A DNA stretch of 64,000 nt from Paractinoplanes ovalisporus. GTDB taxonomy: Bacteria > Actinomycetota > Actinomycetes > Mycobacteriales > Micromonosporaceae. Where the stretch lies: the NCBI RefSeq assembly GCF_016834655.1, contig NZ_JAENHP010000007.1, forward strand, positions 62,001 to 126,000, in the 5' to 3' direction. The notes below the pieces were generated by a model. That model was not told the DNA's origin. It did not search any database and was given only the letters and a program-made list of their open reading frames with translations. Each line of letters starts with the position of its first letter. The stretch's first letter is position 1. Both the position numbers and the translations under genes were made by a program. Below are positions 40,968-49,496 of this stretch, one piece after another.

Positions 40968-40977
40968 GGGTCAGCCC
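40961..40977. terminator. short hairpin between converging genes
   Basis: GGGCTGA-GGG-TCAGCCC holds the stop codons of both converging genes in its arms. The stem is only 7 bp with no T-run, so terminator function is uncertain. Confidence 0.3.
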
Positions 40978-41210
40978 CGGCGGATCGTAGGCAGCCGGGA
41001 CGCCCTCACGGTGGCGCGACGCGGGCCGACGACCTGGCCCTGGTCGCTCACCTCGACGCCCTCCACCTCGTACCAGAGATCGCCGTCGTGCTGCAGCGGC
41101 GAACCGGCCAGCACGCGGTTGATGTGCATACGGAGCGGGCCGGTGCCGTACCGGTAGTCCTCCTCGGCGAAAGTCCAGAGGGTGCCCGCGGGTCTGTCGT
41201 CGATGGTCAT
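40971..41210 (-). CDS. small hypothetical protein
   Basis: A 79-residue protein, MTIDDRPAGTLWTFAEEDYR at the start and a basic end (RRATVRASRLPTIRRG). No transmembrane segment or cysteine motif is present. GAGGTGAG lies just upstream of the ATG at 41210. The aromatic, acidic beginning and predicted beta strands suggest a small soluble beta-rich protein. No family recognised. An in-frame extension to 41285 lacks an RBS. Confidence 0.6.
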   Translation of the reverse strand: MTIDDRPAGTLWTFAEEDYRYGTGPLRMHINRVLAGSPLQHDGDLWYEVEGVEVSDQGQVVGPRRATVRASRLPTIRRG

Positions 41211-41335
41211 CTCACCTCGCGGGGTCGGGTCCCCTCCCAGGGACGGCTCAATCGGGAACGCTGGCGTCCATCCTGCGCTGTCCATTGCAGCTGCACAAGG
41301 GCATCTGCACGTGCACGTGCGCTTGCACGAGGGAT

Positions 41336-43114
41336 TTATGTCCGATTGTTGGAGGGATCGTCCGACGAACGCACCGGTGATTCCGTGGAAGCGGGTATCC
41401 GTCCGGTTACACGCTGTGCTACCCAGCCGGCGGGGACGTGACGTCCGGTAAGGACGTACTCGGCCACGACCCGGTTCGTCATCGTGTCGAGCAGAGCCCG
41501 CGGAGTGCGCCCACGACCCGCCATCAGGACCTGATCACCGGATTCGAGCACCGTGTCGTCGTCCGGCCCGAGCGTCGTCTCGTCACCCCGGAGCAGCATC
41601 AACGGCACCGCGTCGAGCCGCTGCCCACGATCACCGGGAGACCGCAGAAGATCGCCCAGCCGTACGCCGGAGGGCAGCCACGGCCGCAGCCCGGGCGCCT
41701 CGGCGTCGGTCAGGTTGACCTTCCACACCGGCCCCAGCTGCATGCCGCAGTACGCGCGCATCCGCTCCAGCGTGTCCGCGGCCCACTGCTCGCCCAGCGC
41801 CGGCATCTCCTGCAGGAAGCGCCACAGCAGCGGTGTGCTCAGCCGCGCGTAGATCTCCCGGGCCGCCATCTCGCTCGGCACCAGCAGCCAGTCGATCTCC
41901 ATGGCGGCGAAAAGGGGAGCGTTCTGCGGGCGGTTCTGCCGGGCGCCGATGAACAGCGCGTTGTTCTCCTTGCGGGCCGCCGCGACCAGCGACAGGTTGG
42001 TGGCGTCGTTGTCGGTGCCGGCCACGAACCCGGCCGCCGTCGCGAGGTCGGCCGCGGCCAGCACCGACGGTTCGGACGCGTCGCCCTCGATCACGGTCAG
42101 GCCCGGGTCCTCGTCGGGGTGCAGGTCGATCACGGTGACCTCGAGGCCGTCGGCGCGCAGGTCGTCGACCAGCTTGTGGCCGAACCGCCCGAAGCCGCAC
42201 ACCACCCAGCGCCCCGTCGCCGGCGGCCGGCCCGGCGCGGGCATCTCGGCGCCCTCACCCCGCACGAGCCACGACATCAGCAGGTACGCCGAGGGCGCGC
42301 GCAACGCGATACGCAGGTGATCGCCGTACCGGTCGAAGGGGTTGACCACGGTCGGCGAACCGAACGCGTGCATGCGGTGCTCGATCGCCGGGGACACCGT
42401 ACGGGCGATGACCGGCAGCCCCGGACGGATCAGCGCGGCCGTCATGGCGACGATCAGGTTGACCTCGTCGTCGTCGGTCAGCGCGACCACGCCCTCGCAG
42501 CACGGGTGCTCGAGACCGGCCACGCCCAGGTGGTGCGGGTTGGCGGCGTTGGCGACCAGACCCGGGATGTCGGCGTGGTACGGGTCGATGTCGAGCGTGT
42601 CGACGTGCTCGGGGGAGCTGTCGACCACCACCATGCGCCGGCCCAGCGCGTCGAGCGCGTGCCCGAGCAGCTGGCCGGTCTGGCCGTAGCCGACGACCAG
42701 CAGGAACGGTTCCCGCAGGCGCTTGACGGTGCCGGTGAAACGGCGCAGGGCCAGCGCGTCGCGGAACGCCCGGTCGCGCAGGGTGGCGAGCAGCGAGCCG
42801 ATCGCGTACGCCCAGCCGATCACCGTGAGATAGATGGTGGCCGTGACCCAGAGTCGCTGGGCGCCGGTGAACGGGTGCGGGATCTCGCCGTACCCGATGG
42901 TGGTGGCGGTGTAGCTCATGAAGTAGAACGCGTCGAAGAACCCCATGCGCACTGGGTTGCCGTCCGCGTCCTGCCCCGGGATCAGCGTGAGGCCGAAGAC
43001 GCTGATCGCGAATATCAGGATGAGCACGATGAGGGGCGCCCGCATGCGGCGGAGCACCAGAAAGACGGTCGGTGACCCTTCGGTGGGCCGGGCGATGGTC
43101 GTACGCCGCTTCAT
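41336..43114 (-). CDS. two-helix potassium channel with tandem RCK (TrkA-N) domains
   Basis: A 592-residue protein. Helices at ~26-45 and ~88-108 flank a pore loop with the filter TIGYG (72-76). Two TrkA-N Rossmann domains follow: LVVGYGQTGQLLGHALDALG near 137 and WVVCGFGRFGHKLVDDLRAD near 325. A C-terminal TrkA-C-like region contains VLESGDQVLMAGRG. It resembles CastorR/GsuK-like channels, with two RCKs per subunit, gated by nucleotides or ions. The companion DUF6394-like gene lies upstream in the same direction across a 30-bp repeat array. Confidence 0.88.
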   Translation of the reverse strand: MKRRTTIARPTEGSPTVFLVLRRMRAPLIVLILIFAISVFGLTLIPGQDADGNPVRMGFFDAFYFMSYTATTIGYGEIPHPFTGAQRLWVTATIYLTVIGWAYAIGSLLATLRDRAFRDALALRRFTGTVKRLREPFLLVVGYGQTGQLLGHALDALGRRMVVVDSSPEHVDTLDIDPYHADIPGLVANAANPHHLGVAGLEHPCCEGVVALTDDDEVNLIVAMTAALIRPGLPVIARTVSPAIEHRMHAFGSPTVVNPFDRYGDHLRIALRAPSAYLLMSWLVRGEGAEMPAPGRPPATGRWVVCGFGRFGHKLVDDLRADGLEVTVIDLHPDEDPGLTVIEGDASEPSVLAAADLATAAGFVAGTDNDATNLSLVAAARKENNALFIGARQNRPQNAPLFAAMEIDWLLVPSEMAAREIYARLSTPLLWRFLQEMPALGEQWAADTLERMRAYCGMQLGPVWKVNLTDAEAPGLRPWLPSGVRLGDLLRSPGDRGQRLDAVPLMLLRGDETTLGPDDDTVLESGDQVLMAGRGRTPRALLDTMTNRVVAEYVLTGRHVPAGWVAQRVTGRIPASTESPVRSSDDPSNNRT

Positions 43115-43120
43115 GTTTTT

Positions 43121-43229
43121 GTCCGCGCCTCGGCCGTCATCTGCGCTTTCACCCGCGCCGTGGCCGTCGTTTGCGCCTTCACCCGCGCCGTGGCCGTCAT
43201 CTGCGCTTTCATCCGCGCCTCGGCCTTCA
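43121..43229. repeat. 3.6 x 30-bp tandem repeat between the channel and DUF6394-like genes
   Basis: Units 43121-43150, 43151-43180, 43181-43210 and partial 43211-43229 share CCGCGCC(T/G)(C/T)GGCCGTC and TGCGC(T/C)TTC. The array runs into the stop codon of the upstream membrane-protein gene. Confidence 0.9.
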
Positions 43230-43613
43230 CCGGCGCCGGAAGGTCGTCGTCTCTATCACCAGCAGCGCGACCGAGACCAGGTTGGCCAGCAGCGCGCCGC
43301 CGGACAGCGACACCACGCTCGCCGTGTTCTCCGGGGTCATGCCGGCGCTCGAGATCTGCGTCGCGTAGACCCACGTGATCGTCGCCGCGATCAGCTGCAG
43401 GTCGGCCACGAGGCTGGTCGCCAGGTGCACCGCCCCGATCTGGGTGCGGTCGCCGAACTTGAGCACGGTCGCGATCAGGTTGACCACCACCGCCGCGAAC
43501 AGCTCGTATTCGTTGTGCAGGGCCGCATCGTCGATGTCGCCGATGAAGAACCCGAAGTTGAGGGTCGCGGCCAGCAGCACGAAGAAGCCGAAGATCACCT
43601 TTTCCAGACTCAC
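43227..43613 (-). CDS. DUF6394-like small membrane protein next to K+ channel
   Basis: A 128-residue protein with four hydrophobic segments. VIFGFFVLLAATLNFGFFIG opens it; AAVVVNLIATVLKFGDRTQI and HLATSLVADLQLIAATITWV follow. This pattern matches a small family often encoded beside RCK-type potassium channels, so an accessory or regulatory role is likely. The start is GTG at 43613 (VSLEKVIF); one at 43631 would add six residues. Confidence 0.7.
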   Translation of the reverse strand: MSLEKVIFGFFVLLAATLNFGFFIGDIDDAALHNEYELFAAVVVNLIATVLKFGDRTQIGAVHLATSLVADLQLIAATITWVYATQISSAGMTPENTASVVSLSGGALLANLVSVALLVIETTTFRRR

Positions 43614-43699
43614 ACCCTCACCCCGGGACACACGCTAATGCAGCAGCGGTTCCCCCGCCCGCCGGATCGCCGCTCAACTTCGCGTCTTATGGTTCGCCC

Positions 43700-44416
43700 G
43701 TGACCGTTCTCCAGCATCTACCCGACGTGGGACTTTCCGACGTGGGGCCGGCCCTGGACGGCTCCGAGCCGTTCCTGGGGGAGTTGCCGCCCGACTATGC
43801 GGCGACTCTGCGCGTCGCCAACGGGTTCACCGTGCACCGGGGGATGAACCGGGTCTTCGGCGTCCGGCCCGACCGGCACATGGATGTCCGCTCCTGGAAC
43901 GACGAGCAGGCGTGGCGTTTCGCCTGGAACGGCCGCGCCGACTCGTTCCTCATGGTCGGCGGGACCGCGTTCGGGGATCAGTACGCACTACGCCGCCGCG
44001 CCGACGGTTCCTACGACGACGTGGTGTATCTGCTCGACGCGAACCTGCTGGGCGCGCGGCCGGTGTTCGACTCGTTCGAGCAGTTCCTCGAGCGCGAGAT
44101 CGTCCACAACGCGCTCACCCCGACCCACCCGGTCGCGCTGGCCTGTGTCGCGAAGTTCGGGGAGGTGCCGCCCACCCGGAACGTCGTGCTGACCCCGTCC
44201 ATGTTGCTGGGCGGGCCCGAGGACGTGGCCACCATGGTGACCATCGACAGCTACACCGCGATGATCTATGGCGGCGACATCTATGCGGCGGTGATGTCGG
44301 TTCCGGACGAGGCGCCCGTGGTGGGTGTCGAGCCGTGGTCGGACGACGAGGGGCGGCAGCGGCTGCGGGTCAGGTTCGGAGAGGGAGATCCGGGTTGGGG
44401 CGCAGCGCCACTTTGA
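43700..44416 (+). CDS. hypothetical protein, possibly SMI1/KNR4 (SUKH)-like
   Basis: A 238-residue soluble protein. GELPPDYAATLRVANGFTVH recalls the LP..Y...L...NGG signature of SUKH-superfamily proteins, and the later FDSFEQFLEREI segment also fits; many SUKH proteins are toxin-immunity factors, but no toxin is nearby. TATGGT lies 6 nt before the GTG (leaderless pattern). Its end overlaps the converging alcohol dehydrogenase gene by about 47 bp. Confidence 0.55.
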   Translation: MTVLQHLPDVGLSDVGPALDGSEPFLGELPPDYAATLRVANGFTVHRGMNRVFGVRPDRHMDVRSWNDEQAWRFAWNGRADSFLMVGGTAFGDQYALRRRADGSYDDVVYLLDANLLGARPVFDSFEQFLEREIVHNALTPTHPVALACVAKFGEVPPTRNVVLTPSMLLGGPEDVATMVTIDSYTAMIYGGDIYAAVMSVPDEAPVVGVEPWSDDEGRQRLRVRFGEGDPGWGAAPL

Positions 44417-45572
44417 CTGCTGAGGCGCGGGGGCCGGCGGCGGCGGTGGTCAGGGCGGTGCGCCACTCGGGCAGGTCGTGGATGTGGGTGACCAGGCCGT
44501 CGACCGGGTAGGCGGGGTCGGCCAGCCACTCGACCGCCTGCGCCATCGTGTGGCGGCCGTCCAGGGCGGGTTCGGGGCCGAAGTTGACGCTGCCCTGCAC
44601 GGTGAGCTGTCGGTTCCAGACCAGCGACCAGTCGACGGGCTGCCTGCCGGCGCCGCCGACCAGCACGAGCATGCCGCTGGGGCGCAGCAGGTGCAGGCCC
44701 AGGTCGATCGTCGAGGACAGGCCGACACAGTCGAAAACCACGTCGACTCCCTGTTCCAGCAGCGGGACACGGGTGAGCCGGGGGCGGATGACCCGGCCTC
44801 CGTGCAGACCGGCCAGGGTTTCCACGACCTCCGGGCCGGGCGGCAGGGTGCGGTCGGCGCCGGCCCTTTCCGCGTACGGGGGAATGAATGTGCCCGGACC
44901 CACCGCCGTGATGTCGAGGCCGGGGTGCAGCCGGCGCAACGCGGCGATGACGAGCAGGCCGATCGTGCCCGGCCCGATCACGACCGCCCGGTCGCCGCGA
45001 CGCTTCCACTGCAGGGCCGCGTGCAGGGCGATCGAGGTGGGCTCGGCCAGCACCGCGCGGCGTGACGGCAGATCGCCCACCGGGTGCAGCTGGGACTCGT
45101 GGGCGACCAGCACCTCGCCCCAGCCGCCGCCGAGTGCCGCGTCGAAGCCGAGTGCGGGGGCGTGGCACCCGGAGACGCCGGGTTGGTCGAAACGCTCACA
45201 GACGTACGGGAAGCCGTCCTGGCAGGACCGGCACGGCGGGAACCCGCGGTGGACACAGGACACGATCGGGTCGACCACGACACGCTCGCCGGAGTCGGTG
45301 ACCGCGACGATCTCGTGGCCGAGAATCTGGTGGCGCGCGGTGTAGAAGGCGCTCAGCACCAGCGACGACTTGGCCTGGGCGACACCGACGTCGCTGCCGC
45401 AGATGCCGGTGAGCTCGGGCCGCAGACGCACCCAGCCCGGGGCCTCGGGGAGCTTGGGTTCGGGCCAGTCGTCGCGCAGCGAGAGCAGGGCCCCGGCGTT
45501 GATCCCGACCCGGTGGGCGGCTTTTGTCAGCAGATATCGAGGCACTGCCAGATTTGTCAGGATAGCGTGCAT
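44370..45572 (-). CDS. zinc-dependent MDR alcohol/sugar dehydrogenase
   Basis: A 400-residue medium-chain dehydrogenase. The catalytic zinc ligands are in TGICGSD and LGHEIVAV. A second Cys cluster (CVHRGFPPCRSCQDGFPYVC) stands where the structural zinc lobe sits. The NAD motif is VVIGPGTIGLLVIAAL. The oxidised substrate, an alcohol or polyol, is unknown. ATG at 45572 is chosen at the domain edge. Confidence 0.8.
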   Translation of the reverse strand: MHAILTNLAVPRYLLTKAAHRVGINAGALLSLRDDWPEPKLPEAPGWVRLRPELTGICGSDVGVAQAKSSLVLSAFYTARHQILGHEIVAVTDSGERVVVDPIVSCVHRGFPPCRSCQDGFPYVCERFDQPGVSGCHAPALGFDAALGGGWGEVLVAHESQLHPVGDLPSRRAVLAEPTSIALHAALQWKRRGDRAVVIGPGTIGLLVIAALRRLHPGLDITAVGPGTFIPPYAERAGADRTLPPGPEVVETLAGLHGGRVIRPRLTRVPLLEQGVDVVFDCVGLSSTIDLGLHLLRPSGMLVLVGGAGRQPVDWSLVWNRQLTVQGSVNFGPEPALDGRHTMAQAVEWLADPAYPVDGLVTHIHDLPEWRTALTTAAAGPRASAVKVALRPNPDLPLRT

Positions 45573-45916
45573 TTGTCGAAGCGCCTTCCCTAACCCCCAC
45601 CCACCTCGGGGAGCGGCGGTGATGACCCTACGCCGTGTCAAGCCCGGGGCGGGGTTTGTCCACAGGCGACTGTCTATCCACAACGGGGCGGCGGCGCAAG
45701 TGCGTTCTGTGCTAGTCCCCGTGCATGTCGTCCTAGCGTGGCTGTCACCGTCGCCGCAGGATGTGGACCAAGGGCGGAAACATTCCCGCTACTCGATGGA
45801 AACAGATCCGTCCCGGGATGTGCCGCGATGGCGTGCGCTCCGATCCAGTCCGCATGACCGACTCCGAGCGATGCAGCACCTCGAATGAAACGTATCAACC
45901 TCCAAAGGGGCCCCGG
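45573..45916. promoter_or_regulatory. divergent spacer with two DnaA-box-like 9-mers
   Basis: TTGTCCACA (45656-45664, the actinobacterial DnaA-box consensus) and CTATCCACA (45674-45682) lie 18 bp apart in a 344-bp spacer between the dehydrogenase and GH3 genes. No gene is apparent, and two boxes are too few for an origin. AAGGGG near 45905 is the GH3 ribosome binding site. Confidence 0.4.
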
Positions 45917-48112
45917 ATGAGAAGAACTCTGGTACTGGCCTTACTGGCACCGATCGCCATCGCCGTCACCGCAGCACCCGCGTCGGCTGCTCCCGCGCTC
46001 GCGTCGGCCGCCCCCGCGTCGGCTGCCCCAGCGGCGTCCGCGGCGCCCACCGCCGCCGAGTGCAGGACCTATCCCTGGATGGACACACGCAAGTCGCCCG
46101 AGAAGCGCGCCCAGGCACTGCTCGCCGCGAGCAGCCAGCATCAGAAGTACCGCTGGCTGGTCGAGCAACCCGCGAACAGCCCGCAACAAACCGAGTGGAC
46201 AGGCGGCGTCGTCTATCCCGTCCAGGTGCCGTGCACCCCGACCGTCGTCTACTCCGACGGGCCCGACGGTGTGCGGTTCACGCCGGGCGTCACCGCGTTT
46301 CCGGCCACCATCGCGACCGCGGCCACCTTCAACCAGCCCCTCGCGTACGCGAAGGGGGCCGCCCAGGCGACCGAGGCGTTCGACAAGGGCAAGAACGTGC
46401 TGCTCGCCCCGGGCCTGGCCGGCGGCCGTACACCGTTGTCGGGGCGCACGCCGGAATACCTGGGCGAGGACCCGCTGCTGACCGGGCTGCTCGCGGCGGC
46501 CGGCACCAAGGGCATTCAGAGCCGCGGAGTGCTCGCCACGCTCAAACACTATGTCGCCAACGAACAGGAAGTGGACAGGCAGACAAGTTCGTCCAACGCG
46601 GATGAGCGAACGTTGCGCGAAATCTACGACCTGCCGTTCGAAATCGCCGTCAAGCGTGGCGGCCCGGAGAGCGTCATGTGTTCGTACAACCAGATCAATC
46701 ACGTGTACGCCTGTGAGAATGCGCGTTTGAACAACGTGCTCAAGGACGACATCGGCTTCGACGGCTACGTGATGAGCGATTTCGGTTCCGTCCACTCCAC
46801 CGCGCCCAGCCTGGTCAACGGGCTCGACCAGGAGCTCAACCGACCGATCTGGTTCACACCGGCTCGGCTCGACGAGGCCCTGGCGGCGGGGCTGATCACG
46901 CAGAAGCAGATCGACGCGGCGGCGTTCAAGGTTGTGCGTTCGTACATTCGGGGTGGACTGTTCGATCGTGCACTTCCGGCCACGCCGGTGGAGGACGCGT
47001 CCACAAACGCGCACAAGGCGATCGCTCGCGCCACCGCCGAGCAGGGTTCCGTGCTGCTCAAGAACAACGGACTGCTACCGCTCAATCCGCGCAGGAACGA
47101 TCAGATCGCGGTCATCGGCGCCACCGCGTCGAGCACACCGACCAACGGCGTCAGCGCGTCGTCGGTGTGCAGCCTGCCGTGGCGGTTCGGCAACCCGACG
47201 ACCCTGCAGTGCGAGGATCTGGTGTCGCCGGAAACGAGCATTCGCGCACGAGCGGCCCGGAACGGCGCCACCGTCGCCTTCGACAACGGCAGTGATCTGA
47301 CGGCCGCCGCCACGGCGGCCAGGAACGCCGACGTCGCGGTCGTGTTCGCGTACGTACGCATGGGTGAATTCACCGACCTGACCGACCTCAGGCTGCAGGG
47401 CAACGGCGACGCGCTCATCGAGGCGGTGGCGGCGGCCAATCCCCGTACGGTGGTCGTGCTCCAAACCGGAAGCGCCGTCGAGATGCCCTGGCTGTCGCGG
47501 GTGCCGGCCGTTCTCGAGACGTGGTACGCCGGTGAGCAGATGGGTCCGGCGGTCGCGTCGCTGCTGTTCGGTGACACCAACCCGTCGGGCAAGCTGCCGA
47601 TGACGTTCCCGAAATCGCTCGCCGACACGCCCACCGCGGGCAGCGCCGCGCAGTACCCGGGCGTGGTGACCGGCGGCATCCGGCAGGTCGACTACAACGA
47701 GGGCCTCAAGGTCGGCTACCGCTGGTACGACAGCCAGGGCATCGCGCCGCTGTTCCCGTTCGGCCACGGCCTGTCGTACACCACGTTCAAGTATTCGGAT
47801 CTGCGCGTGTCGGCGTCACGCGGCGAAGTGAACATCCGGGTTCGGCTCACCAACACCGGCCGGCGGTCGGGCACCGAGGTCGCTCAGGCGTACGCGACCC
47901 TGCCCGCCTCGACCGGGGAACCCTCGAAGCGGCTCGTGAGCTTCCAGCGGGTCACGCTCGCGCCGGGGCAGAGCCGCACGGTCGACCTGTCGCTGTCCCG
48001 GTCCGACCTGGCCGATCTGCACCTGCTGCAGTACTGGTCGGGCGGGTGGAAGACGGCCCACGGAACGTACGGCGTGCAGGTCGGCGGCGTGCGGGCGAAC
48101 TTCCGCCTGTAA
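45917..48112 (+). CDS. secreted glycoside hydrolase family 3 (beta-glucosidase/xylosidase type)
   Basis: A 731-residue secreted enzyme. The signal peptide is followed by an ASAAP-rich repeat (~22-45). The GH3 N domain contains GVLATLKHYVANEQE (KH substrate motif near 212) and the nucleophile Asp in GYVMSDFGSVHS. The C domain (~350-600) has PFGHGLSYTTF, and a fibronectin-like FnIII domain ends it (LRVSASRGEVNIRVRLTNTG to VGGVRANFRL). It releases terminal beta-linked glucose or xylose from oligosaccharides outside the cell and may work with the xylanase. Confidence 0.9.
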   Translation: MRRTLVLALLAPIAIAVTAAPASAAPALASAAPASAAPAASAAPTAAECRTYPWMDTRKSPEKRAQALLAASSQHQKYRWLVEQPANSPQQTEWTGGVVYPVQVPCTPTVVYSDGPDGVRFTPGVTAFPATIATAATFNQPLAYAKGAAQATEAFDKGKNVLLAPGLAGGRTPLSGRTPEYLGEDPLLTGLLAAAGTKGIQSRGVLATLKHYVANEQEVDRQTSSSNADERTLREIYDLPFEIAVKRGGPESVMCSYNQINHVYACENARLNNVLKDDIGFDGYVMSDFGSVHSTAPSLVNGLDQELNRPIWFTPARLDEALAAGLITQKQIDAAAFKVVRSYIRGGLFDRALPATPVEDASTNAHKAIARATAEQGSVLLKNNGLLPLNPRRNDQIAVIGATASSTPTNGVSASSVCSLPWRFGNPTTLQCEDLVSPETSIRARAARNGATVAFDNGSDLTAAATAARNADVAVVFAYVRMGEFTDLTDLRLQGNGDALIEAVAAANPRTVVVLQTGSAVEMPWLSRVPAVLETWYAGEQMGPAVASLLFGDTNPSGKLPMTFPKSLADTPTAGSAAQYPGVVTGGIRQVDYNEGLKVGYRWYDSQGIAPLFPFGHGLSYTTFKYSDLRVSASRGEVNIRVRLTNTGRRSGTEVAQAYATLPASTGEPSKRLVSFQRVTLAPGQSRTVDLSLSRSDLADLHLLQYWSGGWKTAHGTYGVQVGGVRANFRL

Positions 48113-48118
48113 ATGGTC

Positions 48119-48143
48119 GCGGGGGGCCGTCAAAGCCCCCCGC
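48119..48143. terminator. bidirectional terminator hairpin
   Basis: GCGGGGGGC (48119-48127) and GCCCCCCGC (48135-48143) form a perfect 9-bp stem with a 7-nt loop, between the converging GH3 gene and a small minus-strand gene. Confidence 0.75.
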
Positions 48144-48151
48144 TTCGCCAC

Positions 48152-48319
48152 TCATTCGGGCAACGTGACGTCTTCGTTGCCCTTGAAGTCCTGCGGCTCG
48201 CCCTCGCCACCGGCCGCCGGGTCACGGTGGCCGAGGGCCGTCTCGCCGGGCAGCTCCTCCATCCGCTCCTCGGCGATCTCCTCCAGCTGGGCCTCGGTGT
48301 CCTTGCTCAGATCCGACAT
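48152..48319 (-). CDS. small acidic protein, 55 residues
   Basis: An ATG at 48319 preceded by GGAGGTAC opens a 55-codon frame: MSDLSKDTEAQLEEIAEERM, then a Gly/Glu-rich middle and the end FKGNEDVTLPE. It is highly acidic, predicted helical at the N terminus, without cysteines or membrane segments. The strong RBS, the bounding terminator and its position directly downstream of the phosphotransferase gene support it as real. No family recognised. Confidence 0.65.
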   Translation of the reverse strand: MSDLSKDTEAQLEEIAEERMEELPGETALGHRDPAAGGEGEPQDFKGNEDVTLPE

Positions 48320-48355
48320 GACGTACCTCCGACGTGGTCTGCTTCTACGGATTTG

Positions 48356-49132
48356 CTAAGGCTCTCCCGCTGGGCCCTCGAAGAGCGCCCGGTTGTCGCG
48401 GCTCCAGCGGACGCGGTCGGCCGTCTGATCGAGAAAGCCGGTCTGCTGCCACTCGGCCTGCGGTTGCATACCCTGCGCGGCGAGCCGGCGGGCCCGCTCC
48501 CAGACAGCCTCCTGCTGCGCGATGACCTCGTCAACCAGACCCACAGCTTCCATCCCGTACGCCTCGGCGAACAGTTCCAGGCGACGGCGCCGGTCGGGCA
48601 CATCCGGGTAGGCCAGCCACTGCCGGCACATGTCGTCGTCGCGGAACGGCGCCACGTATTCCAGCGCGTAGGCCACGTCGTGGACCGGCCGCCCCGGCCA
48701 CGCGTAGTCCCAATCAAGAATCCCGACCGGTTGGGTGCCGTGCCAGACAAGGTTCCACGGGCCGAAGTCGCCGTGCAGCACGATCTCGCCGTCACCGGTG
48801 AACCCGGCCCACCCCGCCGCGGCTTCCGGGCGAAACCCCCGTACGGCGTCGTGGTAGTCCCGGAGCAGCCGTGCCATGGCCACCAGGCCGCGCTCGTCGA
48901 CCACCCGGGCCCACCCGTCGGGGCCGGAGTCGCCCTCGACAAACGTGAGTACTTCGCGCCCTTCGTCGTCGATGCCGAGGAACCGGGGAGCGTACGGGAA
49001 ATCGATGTCCTCAAGGTGCCGCAGAAGCTCATGCACGCTGGCGGACCACGGTTGCAAGGGCCGCCGTACGGTGTCGCCGACGCGAACCACCTCACGGTGC
49101 GGCTTGTCCTGCAACATCTCATGATCCACCAT
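48356..49132 (-). CDS. aminoglycoside phosphotransferase (APH)-family kinase
   Basis: A 258-residue small-molecule kinase. The catalytic loop is VLHGDFGPWNLVW and the metal-binding motif LDWDYAWPG, with LTFVEGDSGPDGW at the hinge. The usual N-terminal lobe is short. Substrates in this family range from antibiotics to choline or sugars, so resistance should not be assumed. ATG at 49132 is a reasonable start; no clear RBS is seen. It lies 36 bp upstream of the small acidic protein gene. Confidence 0.75.
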   Translation of the reverse strand: MVDHEMLQDKPHREVVRVGDTVRRPLQPWSASVHELLRHLEDIDFPYAPRFLGIDDEGREVLTFVEGDSGPDGWARVVDERGLVAMARLLRDYHDAVRGFRPEAAAGWAGFTGDGEIVLHGDFGPWNLVWHGTQPVGILDWDYAWPGRPVHDVAYALEYVAPFRDDDMCRQWLAYPDVPDRRRRLELFAEAYGMEAVGLVDEVIAQQEAVWERARRLAAQGMQPQAEWQQTGFLDQTADRVRWSRDNRALFEGPAGEP

Positions 49133-49225
49133 GCCCGCGACGGTAATAGCTATCGTCGCCGCATGCTGCGCAGAATCCAATCGCCCCCGGTTTGATATCG
49201 GCCCGGTCTCCCGGAGGATCGAGTC

Positions 49226-49460
49226 ATGTCACGCCCTTCGCCGTACCCCGCGGAATTTCGTGAGCGGGCGGTGCAGATGGTCGCCGAGGTACGGCCGGGT
49301 TACGCCGCGGTCGCCCGGAAACTGGGTATCGGCACTGCGGAGACGCTGCGCAAGATGGGTCCGCCAGAATCAGATCGATGACGGGCAACCGGCCGGGACC
49401 ACGACCGATGAATCAGCAGAGTTGAAACGGCTGCGGCAGGAGAACGCCGAGCCGACGTGA
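49226..49460 (+). pseudogene. IS3-family transposase orfA remnant (frameshifted, truncated)
   Basis: MSRPSPYPAEFRERAVQMVA, then ARKLGIGTAETLRK, is a typical IS3 OrfA helix-turn-helix. One extra A near 49354 shifts the frame: the family sequence WVRQNQIDDGQPAGTTTDES continues in another frame through ELKRLRQENAE and then ends. OrfB and terminal inverted repeats are absent. It is a decayed insertion next to the paralogous membrane-protein pair. Confidence 0.8.
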
Positions 49461-49496
49461 GCCGGTCCCTTCGGTAAGGGCTCGATCTGCGCCGCG

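Noticed and set aside
43700..44416. Toxin-immunity pair
   Set aside because: A SUKH-like hint only; no toxin, T7SS or T6SS gene adjoins.
48356..49132. Aminoglycoside resistance gene
   Set aside because: Only family-level kinase motifs are visible; APH-fold enzymes have many substrates.
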